Below, in pieces: positions 53,690-64,000 of a stretch of 64,000 nt of DNA. Location of the stretch: NCBI GenBank assembly GCA_028023455.1, contig JAQFVV010000013.1, forward strand, positions 11,754,579 to 11,818,578, written 5' to 3'. The DNA comes from Epiperipatus broadwayi (taxonomy: Eukaryota > Onychophora > Udeonychophora > Euonychophora > Peripatidae). The notes under the pieces are model-generated. The model was not told the origin of the DNA. It made no database searches and saw only the letters and a program-made list of their open reading frames with translations. Position 1 is the first letter of the stretch, and every line of letters begins with the position of its first letter. A program made the translations under genes and the position numbers.

Positions 53690-54240
53690 AAGAATCATGA
53701 TGCATATAAGACCCTAAAATTATCCTGGGATCCAACTCAATAATTTTCAAGATGTGATGTACTATAGCTTCTCTTTAAATGGAGTCAGGAATCTCTCAGC
53801 AATTATACCCGAAAAACCTGTTAGCCACTTTATTTTCCATTCCCTACTCTAAGTTTTCCCATATTCTGCTCCATCCCATTTCCACAATATAATCTTTGTC
53901 AACTCTATGGCCTTTATATCTAAATCCCTCCTATCTTTCCCCAAACCCAGCATAAAAAACAATAATCCACTTTCTGTATAATCACTTTTTTCATATTTAT
54001 TCTTCCATAACTTCATTATTTGTACTTTTTCTGTTTTCAAACATTTATATTCAATTAACAGATGCCTAATATTTTCTATTTCTTCCTTACACAATTTACA
54101 GACTAAATCACCCATATTTTCCTATTTGCATATTAGCTTATTCTGCTTCAGCTCTGCCATCTATTGCCAAATTCCTAATTGGTAAAAATATAATAAGCAC
54201 TGTATTTATCATCTAGTAATTCCTCATGTAACTATGAGGA
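53690..54240 (-). pseudogene. 3' end of a LINE ORF2 (C-terminal zinc-finger-like motif)
   Basis: The minus-strand frame 54115-53849 (88 codons) begins MGDLVCKLCKEEIENIRHLL and ends KIILWKWDGAEYGKT. The Cys-x2-Cys followed by IENIRHLLIE is the common C-terminal motif of several non-LTR retrotransposon polymerases; the last Cys appears shifted (EYKC). Upstream in the same strand the frame is closed by stops, so the copy is 5'-truncated. The exact clade is not clear, but it differs from the RTE elements at 19615-24995. Confidence 0.6.
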
Positions 54241-54698
54241 ATAAAAAAAACAAGTGTCTTAAAAGTGTCAATGGAGCAAAATATAGTTTGCTCTTTAGCC
54301 AAAATCTATATATAAATCATAAAATGGACTTTTGAGAAAATCAAATGATAAGATAAAAAAACTTCTATCTTTAAAATAAGGCAGTAGTGAGCTACAAAAG
54401 GTATCTTCACTGATTGTCCATCAAAATAAAAGTTGCTACTCTAGAAATTATTATTTTAGTAAATGCCATCATACCTGTGAAAATTTTGTTTTGTGTTTAT
54501 ATGCTCCTTCAGCAGGTATACAGTCAAAAAAAAATTTTAAACCTATTTTTATTACGTTTTTTGAAAATAAAGCATTTTTTACAAATTATTTTTATTTAAG
54601 CATTTTTACATTAACATCAAATTAATGTAATGTCAATCGCATCTCAAATTGTATAGTTTCATTATTTAGAACAAAAAACATATAGAGATTTAGGTGTC

Positions 54699-54940
54699 AG
54701 TTGGACTATTATTATCATCTGATATTAATACTTAATGTCTTAAGAAAAATACAAGTTTTATTTAAACTTTTTCAAGTGTTAGTAATATCACTCAGATTAA
54801 GATTAACACAAGGTTTCAAATGATATGATTCACCTATCTCCACTGACATGTGACCAGGAGAATTGAACCTGGTTAGCCTCATGGATATTGAATTTTAAGA
54901 TAGCACTCCAATCAACTGAACTATTCTGCCAAAGGCAACA
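54699..54940 (-). mobile_element. tRNA-derived SINE, about 240 bp
   Basis: Minus-strand reading starts with GCCTTTGGCAGAATAGTTCA, with an A-box-like TAGTTCAGTTGATTGG and, about 45 bases on, a B-box-like GGTTCAATTCTCC. The body ends in AAGTTTAAATAAAACTTGTA and GATGATAATAATAGTCCAAC, matching the arms of the fold-back elements at 23941-24658 and 33348-33725. Length and internal promoter fit a SINE copied by RNA polymerase III transcription. Confidence 0.7.
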
Positions 54941-56574
54941 GTCAGTAGAAATTTCATATACTTACCTGTGGGAATCCCGATTTCTCTACTGTTTCTTAAG
55001 AGCAAGATTAATTAGTAGCTTCCAGGTATCATGTATTATAAACTATATTGACTTATGGGGGTTATGTGCCCTTATCATGTGAGTAGATTCTTTGAATATT
55101 CTTCTTAGTACCTTTTCCTCTCTGTCTAATATTTTTGTATTTTCACGGTATTTGAATGCATCCATTTTCTTTTTTTTTAATCATCAGTTTATGCTATTTC
55201 AATCATATTTCAAAGGGGTGACTGGTTTCACCAATAAATATCCTTCCACATTTGCATAGTATTTAATATATTCAGTTTGTGTTTCTCAGCATTTCATGTT
55301 TAGATTCTGTAGATATTAGAATTTGTCATAGTGTGATATAGCTTTGGAAAGTGGTTCTGATCTTATATTAATTGCAGATTTTCTTATTAATTAGATACTC
55401 TATTGTATAACCATACATTACTGAAAAAAATCAGACTAACTAAAGAATCAGACAAACTAGTTTTTTTTTTCTTTTGATGTCTTTTTTGTTGCCATTCAAG
55501 ATTTTCTCAATAACAGCTCATGCATAGCCATTCATTGTGACAGTTTATTCTATGTAGATAATCTTCATCATTTTCCAAATCACTAATTTTGAACAATCTT
55601 CTTTTGTTCTGTTGTGATAGTATGAATTCATGTTTTGTGTTTCTTATGTGACTAGATGTATATGCTATATAGTTCATAAGTGTGTAGGTTTTCTGTAAAC
55701 TGTTTTTTTTTCCATGAGGAACACAAAAACATCTAAGGATGTGAGTTTTTGCTCTTGTTCTGATTCTGATATGAATTTAAATGAAGGGGATATGATGATA
55801 TATGACCAGAATGTTTTTAATAATGCTTTAAGGTGTGGCCACATGACAAATGTATAATCAAACTTTAGATAAATATGGAATAATATTAATAACTGTGGTT
55901 ACAAGTTCTTACATGTAAACGTTACTAATGAAAAATGACAATGGTGAACCCAAGACCATCCTTTGATTTTGTTAGAAGAATTCTGTGTTCCATAAAAGTT
56001 TGTTAGTGTTATACAGAATATTAATACTTTCATTATACCATCAATAAATAGGAAGAGTTGTTCTGGTTTGTATCCTATTATTGTCATTTAATCTTTTCTT
56101 TATAACAGACAATGCTCACCACAGGGAACATTTAACTTTCCACATAAAAAATTATCAATCTGTCAATTTTTTTAATTTTTACGTTCTTGATTAATTTTAC
56201 AAAGTGTTTAGAATCCCAGACAAAGGACTGTACCAAAAGACTAATAACTTTGAGAAATATTGACATGTTTTGGCAATATAAATTTCTAGAATTAACAAAA
56301 GGTCTTAATAGAATATGATTCTTATGGATTTTAGATACACCACATAAGACAAAAAAAATTTAAAAACAATGTTAATTTATGTTTTTCTAAATCACAGAAG
56401 TACCTACAACACTTTCTGAGTAATGCTTGAAGCTTTGTTTCTGTACATAGTAACAAATGTTTTGCCATTTTTTTGTACTGGCCTTCTGTGAGAAACTATT
56501 ACACTTTGTTCCCATAATCAGGTGTATTCATTACAACTGCAGCAATGCTATTGTCATTAGAGAGGATAAAAATA
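54941..56574. other. AT-rich spacer, no gene seen
   Basis: No homology in any frame. A minus-strand frame at 55899-56087 is short and unrecognised. Confidence 0.5.
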
Positions 56575-56625
56575 ATACCACAAATGCTATCATCACAAAC
56601 CTTCAGACAAACACTAAATATAAAT
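56575..56625 (+). repeat. Isolated copy of the SINE 3'-tail module
   Basis: GCTATCATCACAAACCTTCA followed by GACAAACACTAAATATAAA matches the tail at 33675-33715 (ACCATCATCACAAACCTTCAG) and, inverted, 23941-23966. It is not attached here to a recognisable SINE head, so it may be the end of the partner LINE or of a decayed SINE. Confidence 0.5.
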
Positions 56626-57285
56626 TTTGGTTTCTATTTAGAAAAAAAAACACTAAATACCTTAAAGTAATATAAATTTACTTTATCTCAGTTTTTTTAA
56701 ATGAAAAAGATACAAGTAAATTGAATTTCAGTCCTACAATAAATGGGATACTACTAGAAAATTTATTTTTTCAAGGGTTTGTATCTCAAGGTAATTGATT
56801 TTTTTGTCATAAATACAGATTGCTTTTGACAATAATGGGATCCTTGGTAAATAAATGCAAAAGTTAATGATGTGTCAAAGTATAAAACACAGAAATAGTT
56901 TTCATTGCAACTAAAGTTAAAAAGTAATATTTTTATTTTATAGGAACTCATAAATAGCAGATGTTCAGATTTCAGCTTCTACATAAATTATATGATATCA
57001 ATCTTAATTGACAGATACTTAGCAAAGGCAAAAAAAAAAATATACAAGATAGAACATTTATATCAGCACATTACTATGCCATCCAATATCACTATTTCTT
57101 GACATTATTAGCTTTATTTATTTAAATTTTGTTTTGATAAATTGTTTTAATCGTGGGTGTATAATTCATGTTTAAAGAAACTATTTCATTGTAAAAATTA
57201 CTTCTATATTGGGCTTTTACACTAATTTAAACATAGTAAACACAACCAAGATGTAATAAAATGCCATCTATAAAATTAAATATAT
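56626..57285. other. AT-rich spacer, nothing recognised
   Basis: No gene or element boundary seen. Confidence 0.5.
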
Positions 57286-57369
57286 TTAATGGGGCAATAA
57301 ACCTAAAGCATGTGCGGTTGAAAATGCGAAGGTAGAGACACCGCACATGCTTTAGGTTTATTGCCTTAA
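57286..57369. mobile_element. Perfect 26-bp hairpin bounded by TTAA
   Basis: 57293-57318 (GGCAATAAACCTAAAGCATG then TGCGGT) is the exact reverse complement of 57340-57365, with a 21-base loop (TGAAAATGCGAAGGTAGAGA then C). TTAA stands at 57286-57289 and at 57366-57369. It could be a very short MITE of a TTAA-targeting family or a structured RNA hairpin. GC content is far above the surroundings. Confidence 0.75.
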
Positions 57370-58739
57370 TAAATATTACTTACGTAATCAATGTGCATTA
57401 AATAAATGTATAAAATTAAATATAATATATATATAAAATTTAAAAAAAAAAAATTTAAAACAAAATTGAAATAGACAACTCACTATAAATAAAAATATTA
57501 TTTAATATATCAATCCGGCTTTCATTCCTTAATGGAACCTTTTCAAGATGTTTCTTTTTTACAAATCACAAGACCAATTACCCTACAGGAACTCCCCCAA
57601 TGGGTATTATTTACATTACATTACAATAAATATTAAAATACTGTAACAGGAACTGCGTTTGAGCCATGTTACAAGATAAAGGGATTCTAGATAGCCACAT
57701 ATATATATATATAGATAGATGTGGTAATTAGCTGTATATATTTGACTGAGTCAAAATGAGTGAATAAATTAACCAAGATAGGCTTAAAGGGAATTTTTGT
57801 ACTCATTTGTTTTAGCGAAGTATGTGCATATATATGTTATTAAAAAATCAAATGTATAAAAAGAATTTTCTAGAAAAGCGTATAATGTATATATATATTT
57901 TTTATGTGTATAATTTTGTTTTATTTAATAAAAATAAAATATGTCGATGATGAAAAATGAAAACAAATGTTAATCTATAGAATGCTTTTACTGTATGTAT
58001 TGTGTAAAGTTATTTTTAAAAGTTCCTAATTAAATTTTTAAAATAAAGAACAAATTGCTAAAAGCTTGTAAAAAAAAATGAGAAGACAAAAGAAGCTGGA
58101 TCTGAGACAGCAGTGTACTGGACTACAGAGATCACATAGGATAATAGTAAAAATATCAGACATTTTGAGGAATCATGGGAAGTATTGCATCAGAAAAAGG
58201 AGATAGAACTTGCTAAAAAAAAAGAAAGAAAAAGATAAAAAGAAAAATCAAGAGACCAGATTATTGTTATTATGACTATCTTTTGACTACTATGTATTAA
58301 TATTCAAAGTAATTGACTTATGATACTGGAAGAAAAATATATGCCAGCTAACATGAGTATATTGGAGTAAAATCCTAAATGTCCTGGGCTTTTATCCCAC
58401 CATTCCACAAAGGAAACAAAAGATGATATATGATCCTGTCATCATTCGAAGTTAAAATCCCTATCCATACACATTCGTCTTATCAAATCTTATGATTTCA
58501 CCAGAAAGTTTAAAAGCAAAGACATCCTTTTGGACAAACTTTATGGCCATAGTTTTTACTAAGTAAGTTTACTCTCTGTGTACATATGAGTAATCTAATT
58601 GCTCCAGGTATTAAAAGTAATATACATGTTATTTTAATTTATAGTAGTATGAGTTATAAATCATATATTTACAGTTTGTAATTTCTTTGTGTTTAAGTCA
58701 TGTAAATAATACTCAAGATAAAGTAATTAATTTATGTAT
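57370..58739. other. AT-rich spacer with a purine-rich stretch
   Basis: 58060-58260 is purine-rich (AGAAGACAAAAGAAGCTGGA and following). No gene seen. Confidence 0.5.
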
Positions 58740-58835
58740 TAAATAGTCCAACATATTAAAAAGATCATTGTTCCAATATCTTTACGATCCAATATCTTTA
58801 CGATTAGTAGAAAATAACCATCACAATAAAATAAA
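58740..58835 (-). pseudogene. cox1 (numt): Nuclear mitochondrial copy of cox1, first 20 or so codons
   Basis: With the invertebrate mitochondrial code the minus strand reads WWLFSTNRKDIG, the conserved start of cytochrome oxidase subunit I, then GTMIFLMCW further on. A 16-base exact tandem duplication (58772-58787 and 58788-58803) interrupts the frame, so the copy is nuclear and dead. The insert ends near 58740. Confidence 0.8.
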
Positions 58836-59795
58836 ATTATTCCAATTACAATAATAAATAACATAATATTAACACATTTAATCACCAATTCAAAATTATA
58901 TACTTTTTATATATCTTATACATAAAAAATTCATAGCCTTAAATACTATTCTAGTATACATAGAACATAACAATACAACCCATTTAATAATATCGCTATT
59001 AATATGATTAAAACGAAATTTCATTCTTACTTAATAATGCACTCAACACAATCATTTTAGGAAAAACCCTCTTAGAAGGGAAAATCCTTTAAAAAATAAT
59101 AACCATAAAAAATTACTTATTAAATCAAGAAACATAAATATTTAACATATCTAATCCCTTTTAAATAAAAAATAATTATACCTAAATAATAAAATAAAAT
59201 ATATAATAAACTACACAAACATTATCTCTTATTGTAATAACAATAATTATTCATCCAACATGTCCAACTGAAGAATATGCTAATAATCTTCACATTATTA
59301 TCTGATTAAACCCTATAAACTTTCCAACTATAATTCTAATAATTACCCTAAATATCAAACATATTCTTAAATTTAATAAATATTTTATACTATATATTAA
59401 TCCAAATTTTTATACAATTATTATTAAAAAAGCATTTATCCATCTTAAACTCTCTAAACACCAGGAAATGGAAAATGAAATGGAGCTGTACCAATTTTTA
59501 ACATTATTGATATTAAAAACATATCCTATTATATTATAATAATATTATCTTACCATTATTATTGATCTTAAAAAAATCCAATTAATAAAATTACTGACCT
59601 GAAAACTTGAACAATAAAATACTTAAGGTTCTTTGACTAACATTTTCTCTTCCTATTGCTAATAAAAGAATAATATATATTTCTAAACTAAGCCAAATAA
59701 AAATTCATGAACCTCTACTTATTTCAATTATTGATCTAAAAAATTTTAAAATATAAAATATTAAAAAATAAGTAATACTAAAATAAGTTTAAAAA
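58836..59795 (-). pseudogene. nad2 (numt): Nuclear mitochondrial copy of nad2
   Basis: Read with the invertebrate mitochondrial code, the minus strand gives the NADH dehydrogenase subunit 2 series in order: MIEMSSGSWMFIWLSLEM near 59710, SENVSQSTLSILL near 59630, MLKIGTAPFHFPFPG near 59480, LSWMNAFLMMI near 59430, then GFNQMMMWSLLAYSSVGHVGW near 59270 (two overlapping pieces), and SLLSGFFLKWL near 59070. Stops and at least two frameshifts are present. The length of about 960 bases suits the whole gene, and it leads straight into cox1. Confidence 0.85.
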
Positions 59796-59850
59796 ACTAA
59801 AAGCCCTTCAAAACTTTAATTATACTATCTTCAATTTAAAAATATTTTTT
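59796..59850 (-). other. Probable upstream end of the mitochondrial insert (tRNA remnant?)
   Basis: The composition still has the mitochondrial strand bias. A sequence such as TTTGAAGGGCTTTTAGTTTT could be part of a degraded mitochondrial tRNA before nad2, but I cannot fold it into a full tRNA. The edge of the insert is uncertain. Confidence 0.3.
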
Positions 59851-60837
59851 CAAATTAGTAATGAGATTAGACTTCCTCAGACTATAAGCTTAACTTCTAC
59901 TATTTTCCTCTCAAGAGCTGAGCTGTTACTGCTGTTCTCTTTCCAACAGCTGGACCAAGATTGATTGTTGCTGATTAAACACTGAAGTCTATTGTCTTTC
60001 CCACACCAATATCTTAATTCTTTGAATAATTTTATAAAACATCCAATCACATAACTATCTCAGAAATGTCAGCATTAAACCTAAACCAATTGATTCTTTT
60101 TTATAAAAAGATAATTTCTCTTTTTTATAACCAATTAAAAATTTCAGGCATGCACTTACTATTAAAAAATTCCTCTGTACTTATTTTTTCTTTTTAATTA
60201 TTAGAAATAGGATCTTTTAATTTTGCAAATTTTAAAGAGATAGGAGAGAAAAAATCAACTTTAATTAATTAAAAATGCCCATTTACAAAAAATAAATAAA
60301 TGAGGAAATGGATATTCTTTTATTTATTAACAGAAAGTATTTAAAAAAAAGTCAATCGAATTTTATCCTTTTTAATATATATATTAATTTCATTAATTAA
60401 ACAATTGGTAACTATAATTTAGATTTTTTTGTTAATTATTTTTCTTTACATTTTAATTTATATAATTTTTAATAAAAGTGTATCAAAGGTATGTGTAAAT
60501 ACTATATAATGCTAAAACATTTGTTTAATGCATAAGTGTCTTAAATGTCATACATGGCTTACCTTGGGAGCAAAATAAATAATTAAAAAATGTTTAAGAT
60601 GTTCACATTATATTACAAGAAAAAAGAAAATCTGATGACAGTAAACCTTTCAAACCTATGCTTTTGTTGGCTATTTTATATTATCTTCTTCACAGATTTG
60701 CATTTAAAGATTAAAGGAATAATGTACATATATAAAATATTGTTCAACTTGATAGAAAGTTGATAATAATTTAGAACCAAATTAATAAAATGTACAGCTT
60801 CAACCTAGTTTTCAATCCTTAACAGTTGATTCCTCAG
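59851..60837. other. AT-rich spacer, nothing recognised
   Basis: Slightly GC-richer at 59870-60010. No frame or RNA gene recognised. Confidence 0.5.
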
Positions 60838-61590
60838 GCATCATATTGAATTTTTTAAAAAAAGTGACCTGAGACACAATAACTTCAGTTTTAATTATGT
60901 TAGAGCAAAAATATTTACTTCAATAGAAACTAGAAAAACTACAGAAAACAATAAGTCTAAGACAAATTAGTGATAACCATTTAAAAAATAAAGAAAAAAA
61001 ATTGAACATCTGACATAATTATTATTTTATTGTTCATTCATAATTTCTAATTTATTATTAAGTTTAAATTACATCTTCATTGATAATTTATTTGTATTCC
61101 CCACAAAATTATCTTTCAAACCATATAACACTTCTTACATGAGATGATGCATAACTTCAGAATCTTCAAAAGTATTCGCATAAGAATTATTCATTTTTAT
61201 CTTGTACCCCAAAAGTTGACAAATCTCAAAGGCATCTATAAGAAAAAGATTCATCCTAATAAAAGATACAAAACAAATCATTTCCAGAAGGTGGATATGA
61301 ATTTGTTATCATAGCAATTAGCTTCTTGTCCATCTAAAACTACAAATTTTAAGTTACTGTCTGTATCACTGATGAGTTTCATCTCTTCATTTTATATTTT
61401 TTGTATACATCAATGATATTTATATTCTTTAAGCACACCAGTAATGCTATCTTATTATACTTATTGGCCCCTCAGAAGTATAATTTATTTGCATATAGCT
61501 CATTTGCTAGCTATAGACTTGAAAATAATGTGATACAAGATATCGCAAAACTACTGACTCCACAGTATGAGTATCAAGGCATAGGCAAAA
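60838..61590 (-). repeat. Dispersed repeat R2, copy 2 (inverted)
   Basis: Reverse complement of the family at 9009-10050. Matching landmarks are CAATAACTTCAGTTTTAATT, CAAATCATTTCCAGAAGGTG and GACTTGAAAATAATGTGATA. The copy is shorter, lacking parts of copy 1 around 9200-9350. A plus-strand frame of 98 codons starting at 61401 lies over its end and is a chance frame. Confidence 0.65.
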
Positions 61591-63579
61591 AACAGAGTTT
61601 GATTCTTTGCTTGCATACAATTCCATGTGATATATCCATAACCATTGTGGCTAGCACTATACACATACCACTTGAAATCTCTCTTTATTGGTTTTAACTA
61701 TTTATATTTTCACATAGTACTATGCCCAGAAAATTTTGTGATTACTTTATCAACTGCAACCTTTCTGTACATTAGGTTATCAGTTTTTAAAATTTATATT
61801 GCACTGCTCTATATATGTAAATCATTTCTTATTATACAAACATGATGCAAGAACAAATACAAACACACTAATACAAATATAAACATATACCTTTTGAGAA
61901 TCATTACACACAAAAACTTTTGTTATATTTGAATTTATATACTGTATAATAAAGAATATAAATGATTTAATATTATATATTTTATGTAGTAAACACATAC
62001 CAATACAAATGCAAACAAATTAATATATCATTTATCTAATAATTTTAAAAAAATTTAAATATTAAAAATTAAAATTAATAACTTACAATATTCCATGATT
62101 ACATTTATGTCACATTGAAGGCCTTCATATCCAAATTATCAGCATATTTTTAATCCATTATATCAGGGTTATAAGGCTGATAAAGATTTTCTGCCTTTAT
62201 CGCCTTGTGTAAAATAGTAAATTGACCCGAAAATAAAAAAAAAAAAATTCATCTAATTTTAAAAATAATTGTAAAAAATTCAAATTTTATCTGAGATCAA
62301 TGTAATATGTATCATTCAAAAAGTAATAGGAAGGAGGATTTCTGTTGACATCATGGTTATAGTTTTTGCATAATTTAAAAAAGAAAACAAAATTTCAACC
62401 AATAAGCTGAAGTGAACAGTTGACCCATTCCAATCACTCAAGCCATTAAGGAAAAATCATATATATATATATAATTAAATACTTGCATGTTTTCAGATTG
62501 ATGTAAACAAAGAAAATTGTGAGATTATAGCCATATAAACAATCAAAAATAATTTTATCTTTGGTGTTTAATTACTAATTGATAGTCCTGAGGCTAAACA
62601 ACATTTCTTTACAAAGCGAAGATAGTTTTTTTGTTCTGAGTTTACTTAAAAGAAAAAATATCTTTCACTTCTAACCTCAGCTATTATAAGAATTTAATTA
62701 CAGAATAGATAATTTTTATATATTGAGAATTCAAAGGGCATATCTTCTTTTGACATTCTGTAAATAATAATTTACTTCCCACAGAGAATTGTATAAGATA
62801 AATTAAATATTTTAATTGATTTATTATGATGCAAAGAAAGAAAATTGGGGGTTACATCCATAAGAAACAACCAGAAATAACTTTAGCCATGATAATATAA
62901 GAAATCCATCAATTATATATATATTATAACATCAAGCTGACTATGCCATACTAAAAGATTGCATATGTATATAATAACATGTTTAGTGTCTCATGTATAG
63001 TGTACAATTTGTAATGGGAAATATAATATGATATATTAAACCTTGGCTTAACTTCAAATATTTAATCAAAATAAAATTACACCAAATACTTGATTTTAAA
63101 TTTACAGATGATGATCAAACAAAGCACTGTAAATAATTATTCTATTACAATACCTTTTCAATGTGCTGGTTACCTTTACAGATAAATAATCTAATCTTAA
63201 ACAATTAGTAAAAGGTTACATATTCATATTTTATGCTAGTAAGAGTCATAGTACTAGGCATCACTTTCGAAATAAAAAAACTAACCTACAGATGTGATCC
63301 TAATCTTTTTGAAATTTTAATTAATTCTTCCTTTTTATAATTTTGGGGTTCTAGATAGTATAAAGTATATATTGAGAATAATGATTGCATTTACTGATTA
63401 TTCTTAACTAATTAATTATAAATGAAAAAATAAAAATATATGTGAAATAAAAATAAGTTGAGAATAGACTGAGTTAACAAATTAATAAAATATGAATTAA
63501 TATCAAATGAAATGGAAGATATGCTATAATTGTTTATGTCTATATTGCATGGTTTGATTGCATATATTCAGCAGATATA
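61591..63579. other. AT-rich spacer, nothing recognised
   Basis: Low-complexity sequence with short TA runs at 62459-62474 and 62918-62930. No gene seen. Confidence 0.55.
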
Positions 63580-63660
63580 TATAAAAGGCACTTGAATTCA
63601 GACTTTCAAGCTCTTTACAGCTATCCACTCCATCTTATACAACCAATACACATGACCACA
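63580..63660 (+). mobile_element. Half copy of the hairpin MITE
   Basis: CTTGAATTCAGACTTTCAAG and CTATCCACTCCATCTTATAC follow the left arm and loop of the MITE at 38559-38723 (TTTGAATACAGATTTTCAAG, CTATCCACACTATCTCATAT). The right arm is absent. Confidence 0.55.
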
Positions 63661-64000
63661 TACATTTGAAAAAGATAATTAGACAATATACATGTGTTTA
63701 AATGTTATATATATATTGTAACCTTTTAATTAGGTCCCTGTAATTAATAATTCCAAAATTTTAAATGATGATACATTTGGCAACAAAGGCTTACTAAAGT
63801 GGCTTTCAATAGAGATTGCTTTGAATGTACTGGGAAATTTGCTTGAGTGGAGATAAGATTTCAAACCCAGTCTAGGCTCTGACTAGACTAAAATAACAAT
63901 TTAAAAGTATTATTATTGTTTGGTAGATAAATACATTGCTATTTTATTAGTTTTGAATAGCAATTGAAATAAATAAATAATTAAATCAAATTGTTAAAGT
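63661..64000. other. AT-rich window end, nothing recognised
   Basis: No feature seen. Confidence 0.5.

Noticed and set aside
61401-61697. 98-codon plus-strand frame
   Set aside because: It overlaps the end of repeat R2 and is not open in the other copy near 9009-9200.

Overview
The window is AT-rich animal nuclear DNA made almost entirely of mobile elements, decayed gene copies and low-complexity sequence. I find no intact single-copy protein gene, no functional tRNA or rRNA gene and no prokaryotic feature. Metazoan origin is supported by a decayed KEAP1-type BTB/Kelch gene, RTE and Penelope-like retroelements, tRNA-derived SINEs and a mitochondrial insert that reads sensibly only with the invertebrate mitochondrial code (AGA=Ser, ATA=Met, TGA=Trp). 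In that insert nad2 runs almost directly into cox1 with no room for several tRNAs. That order is familiar from molluscs and annelids, while most arthropods have tRNAs between the two genes, so I lean weakly towards a lophotrochozoan and name no species.

Layout. 1-5090: plain AT-rich DNA. 5093-8830 and 11098-13895: two diverged copies of a long non-coding dispersed repeat. 9009-10050 (+) and 60838-61590 (-): two copies of another repeat. 16161-17755: DNA transposon with terminal inverted repeats, carrying tandem repeats and a nested hairpin. 19510-24995: a SINE head, a nearly full-length dead RTE element on the minus strand, and a second RTE fragment split by a 718-bp fold-back element made of two head-to-head SINE copies with a 12-bp target duplication. 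25080-26570: weak Penelope-like remnant. 27763-29400: processed KEAP1 pseudogene. 30480-32200: stretch with C far above G on one strand. 33282-34836: inverted-repeat transposon with a nested SINE-derived insert. 37270-38090: Penelope-like C-terminus with GIY-YIG endonuclease. 38559-38723 and 63580-63660: a hairpin MITE and a half copy. 41630-49679: LTR retroelement with 2.65-kb LTRs, gag and protease, but no reverse transcriptase or integrase. 49680-50179: a 500-N gap inside its 3' LTR. 53690-54240: tail of another LINE. 54699-54940: a SINE. 57286-57369: a perfect 26-bp hairpin between TTAA sequences. 58740-59850: nad2-cox1 mitochondrial insert.

Functional picture. Nothing here looks like an operon or pathway. 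The elements are linked by parasitism: SINEs share a 3' tail and presumably used a partner LINE; the gag-protease LTR element would need reverse transcriptase and integrase in trans; the KEAP1 copy needs a LINE-type machinery for its origin. The best leads are the gag-protease-only LTR element, the fold-back SINE pair with its shared tail, the TTAA hairpin and the strand-asymmetric domain.
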